Source of the DNA: Archilochus colubris | Taxonomy: Eukaryota > Chordata > Aves > Apodiformes > Trochilidae | NCBI GenBank assembly: GCA_023079485.1 | Contig: CM041083.1 | Location: 57,933,847 to 57,997,846, forward strand | Length of the DNA stretch: 64,000 bases | Direction of reading: 5' to 3' | Shown: positions 25,586 to 64,000 of the stretch, piece after piece | Numbering within the stretch: position 1 is the first letter of the stretch | Layout: every line of letters begins with the position of its first letter | Translations under genes and position numbers: made by a program | Notes under the pieces: generated by a model | What the model saw: the letters and a program-made list of their open reading frames with translations, nothing else | Told to the model about the DNA's origin: nothing | The model's database searches: none

Positions 25586-64000
<38,415 letters not shown>

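Overview
The window is a piece of a bird nuclear genome. The main clues are about a dozen CR1 LINE fragments carrying the typical avian CR1 3' end (ATTCTATG-type octamer repeats), a degenerate avian-type retroviral LTR, and two GT-AG-spliced vertebrate genes in head-to-head order. I cannot name the species.

Left part (about 1-12000, minus strand): DRAM1, a lysosomal membrane protein of the p53/autophagy response. Coding exon 1 lies in a CpG island (11304-11434), exon 2 at 5271-5338 and exon 3 at 3797-3939. Together they encode the first 114 residues of about 238; the remaining exons lie beyond the left edge. Introns hold an old LTR, a CR1 tail, two members of a small LTR-like or foldback repeat family, and a 30-bp perfect palindrome.

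Middle (about 12000-25290): roughly 13 kb between the two CpG islands with no gene I can support. It holds CR1 fragments, a 327-bp LTR-like element with a 5-bp target duplication, and simple repeats.

Right part (25586 to beyond 64000, plus strand): GNPTAB, encoding the alpha/beta precursor of the Golgi enzyme that starts the mannose-6-phosphate tag on lysosomal hydrolases. Fifteen coding exons join without a frame break into 1046 codons. They cover the whole alpha subunit, the site-1-protease site (RQLK|D) and the first 117 residues of the beta subunit; the last exons are off the right edge. Introns 4, 9, 11 and 12 are loaded with CR1. One antisense copy in intron 4 has an ORF2 spoiled by only two one-base deletions. 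One sense copy in intron 9 sits behind a good splice acceptor in the reading phase of exon 9.

Both genes serve the lysosome: GNPTAB supplies the sorting tag for its enzymes and DRAM1 acts in its membrane during autophagy. I saw no clearly new gene system. The points most worth following are the transposon-gene junctions, a 141-bp inverted duplication in GNPTAB intron 1, and the LTR-like/foldback repeat family.
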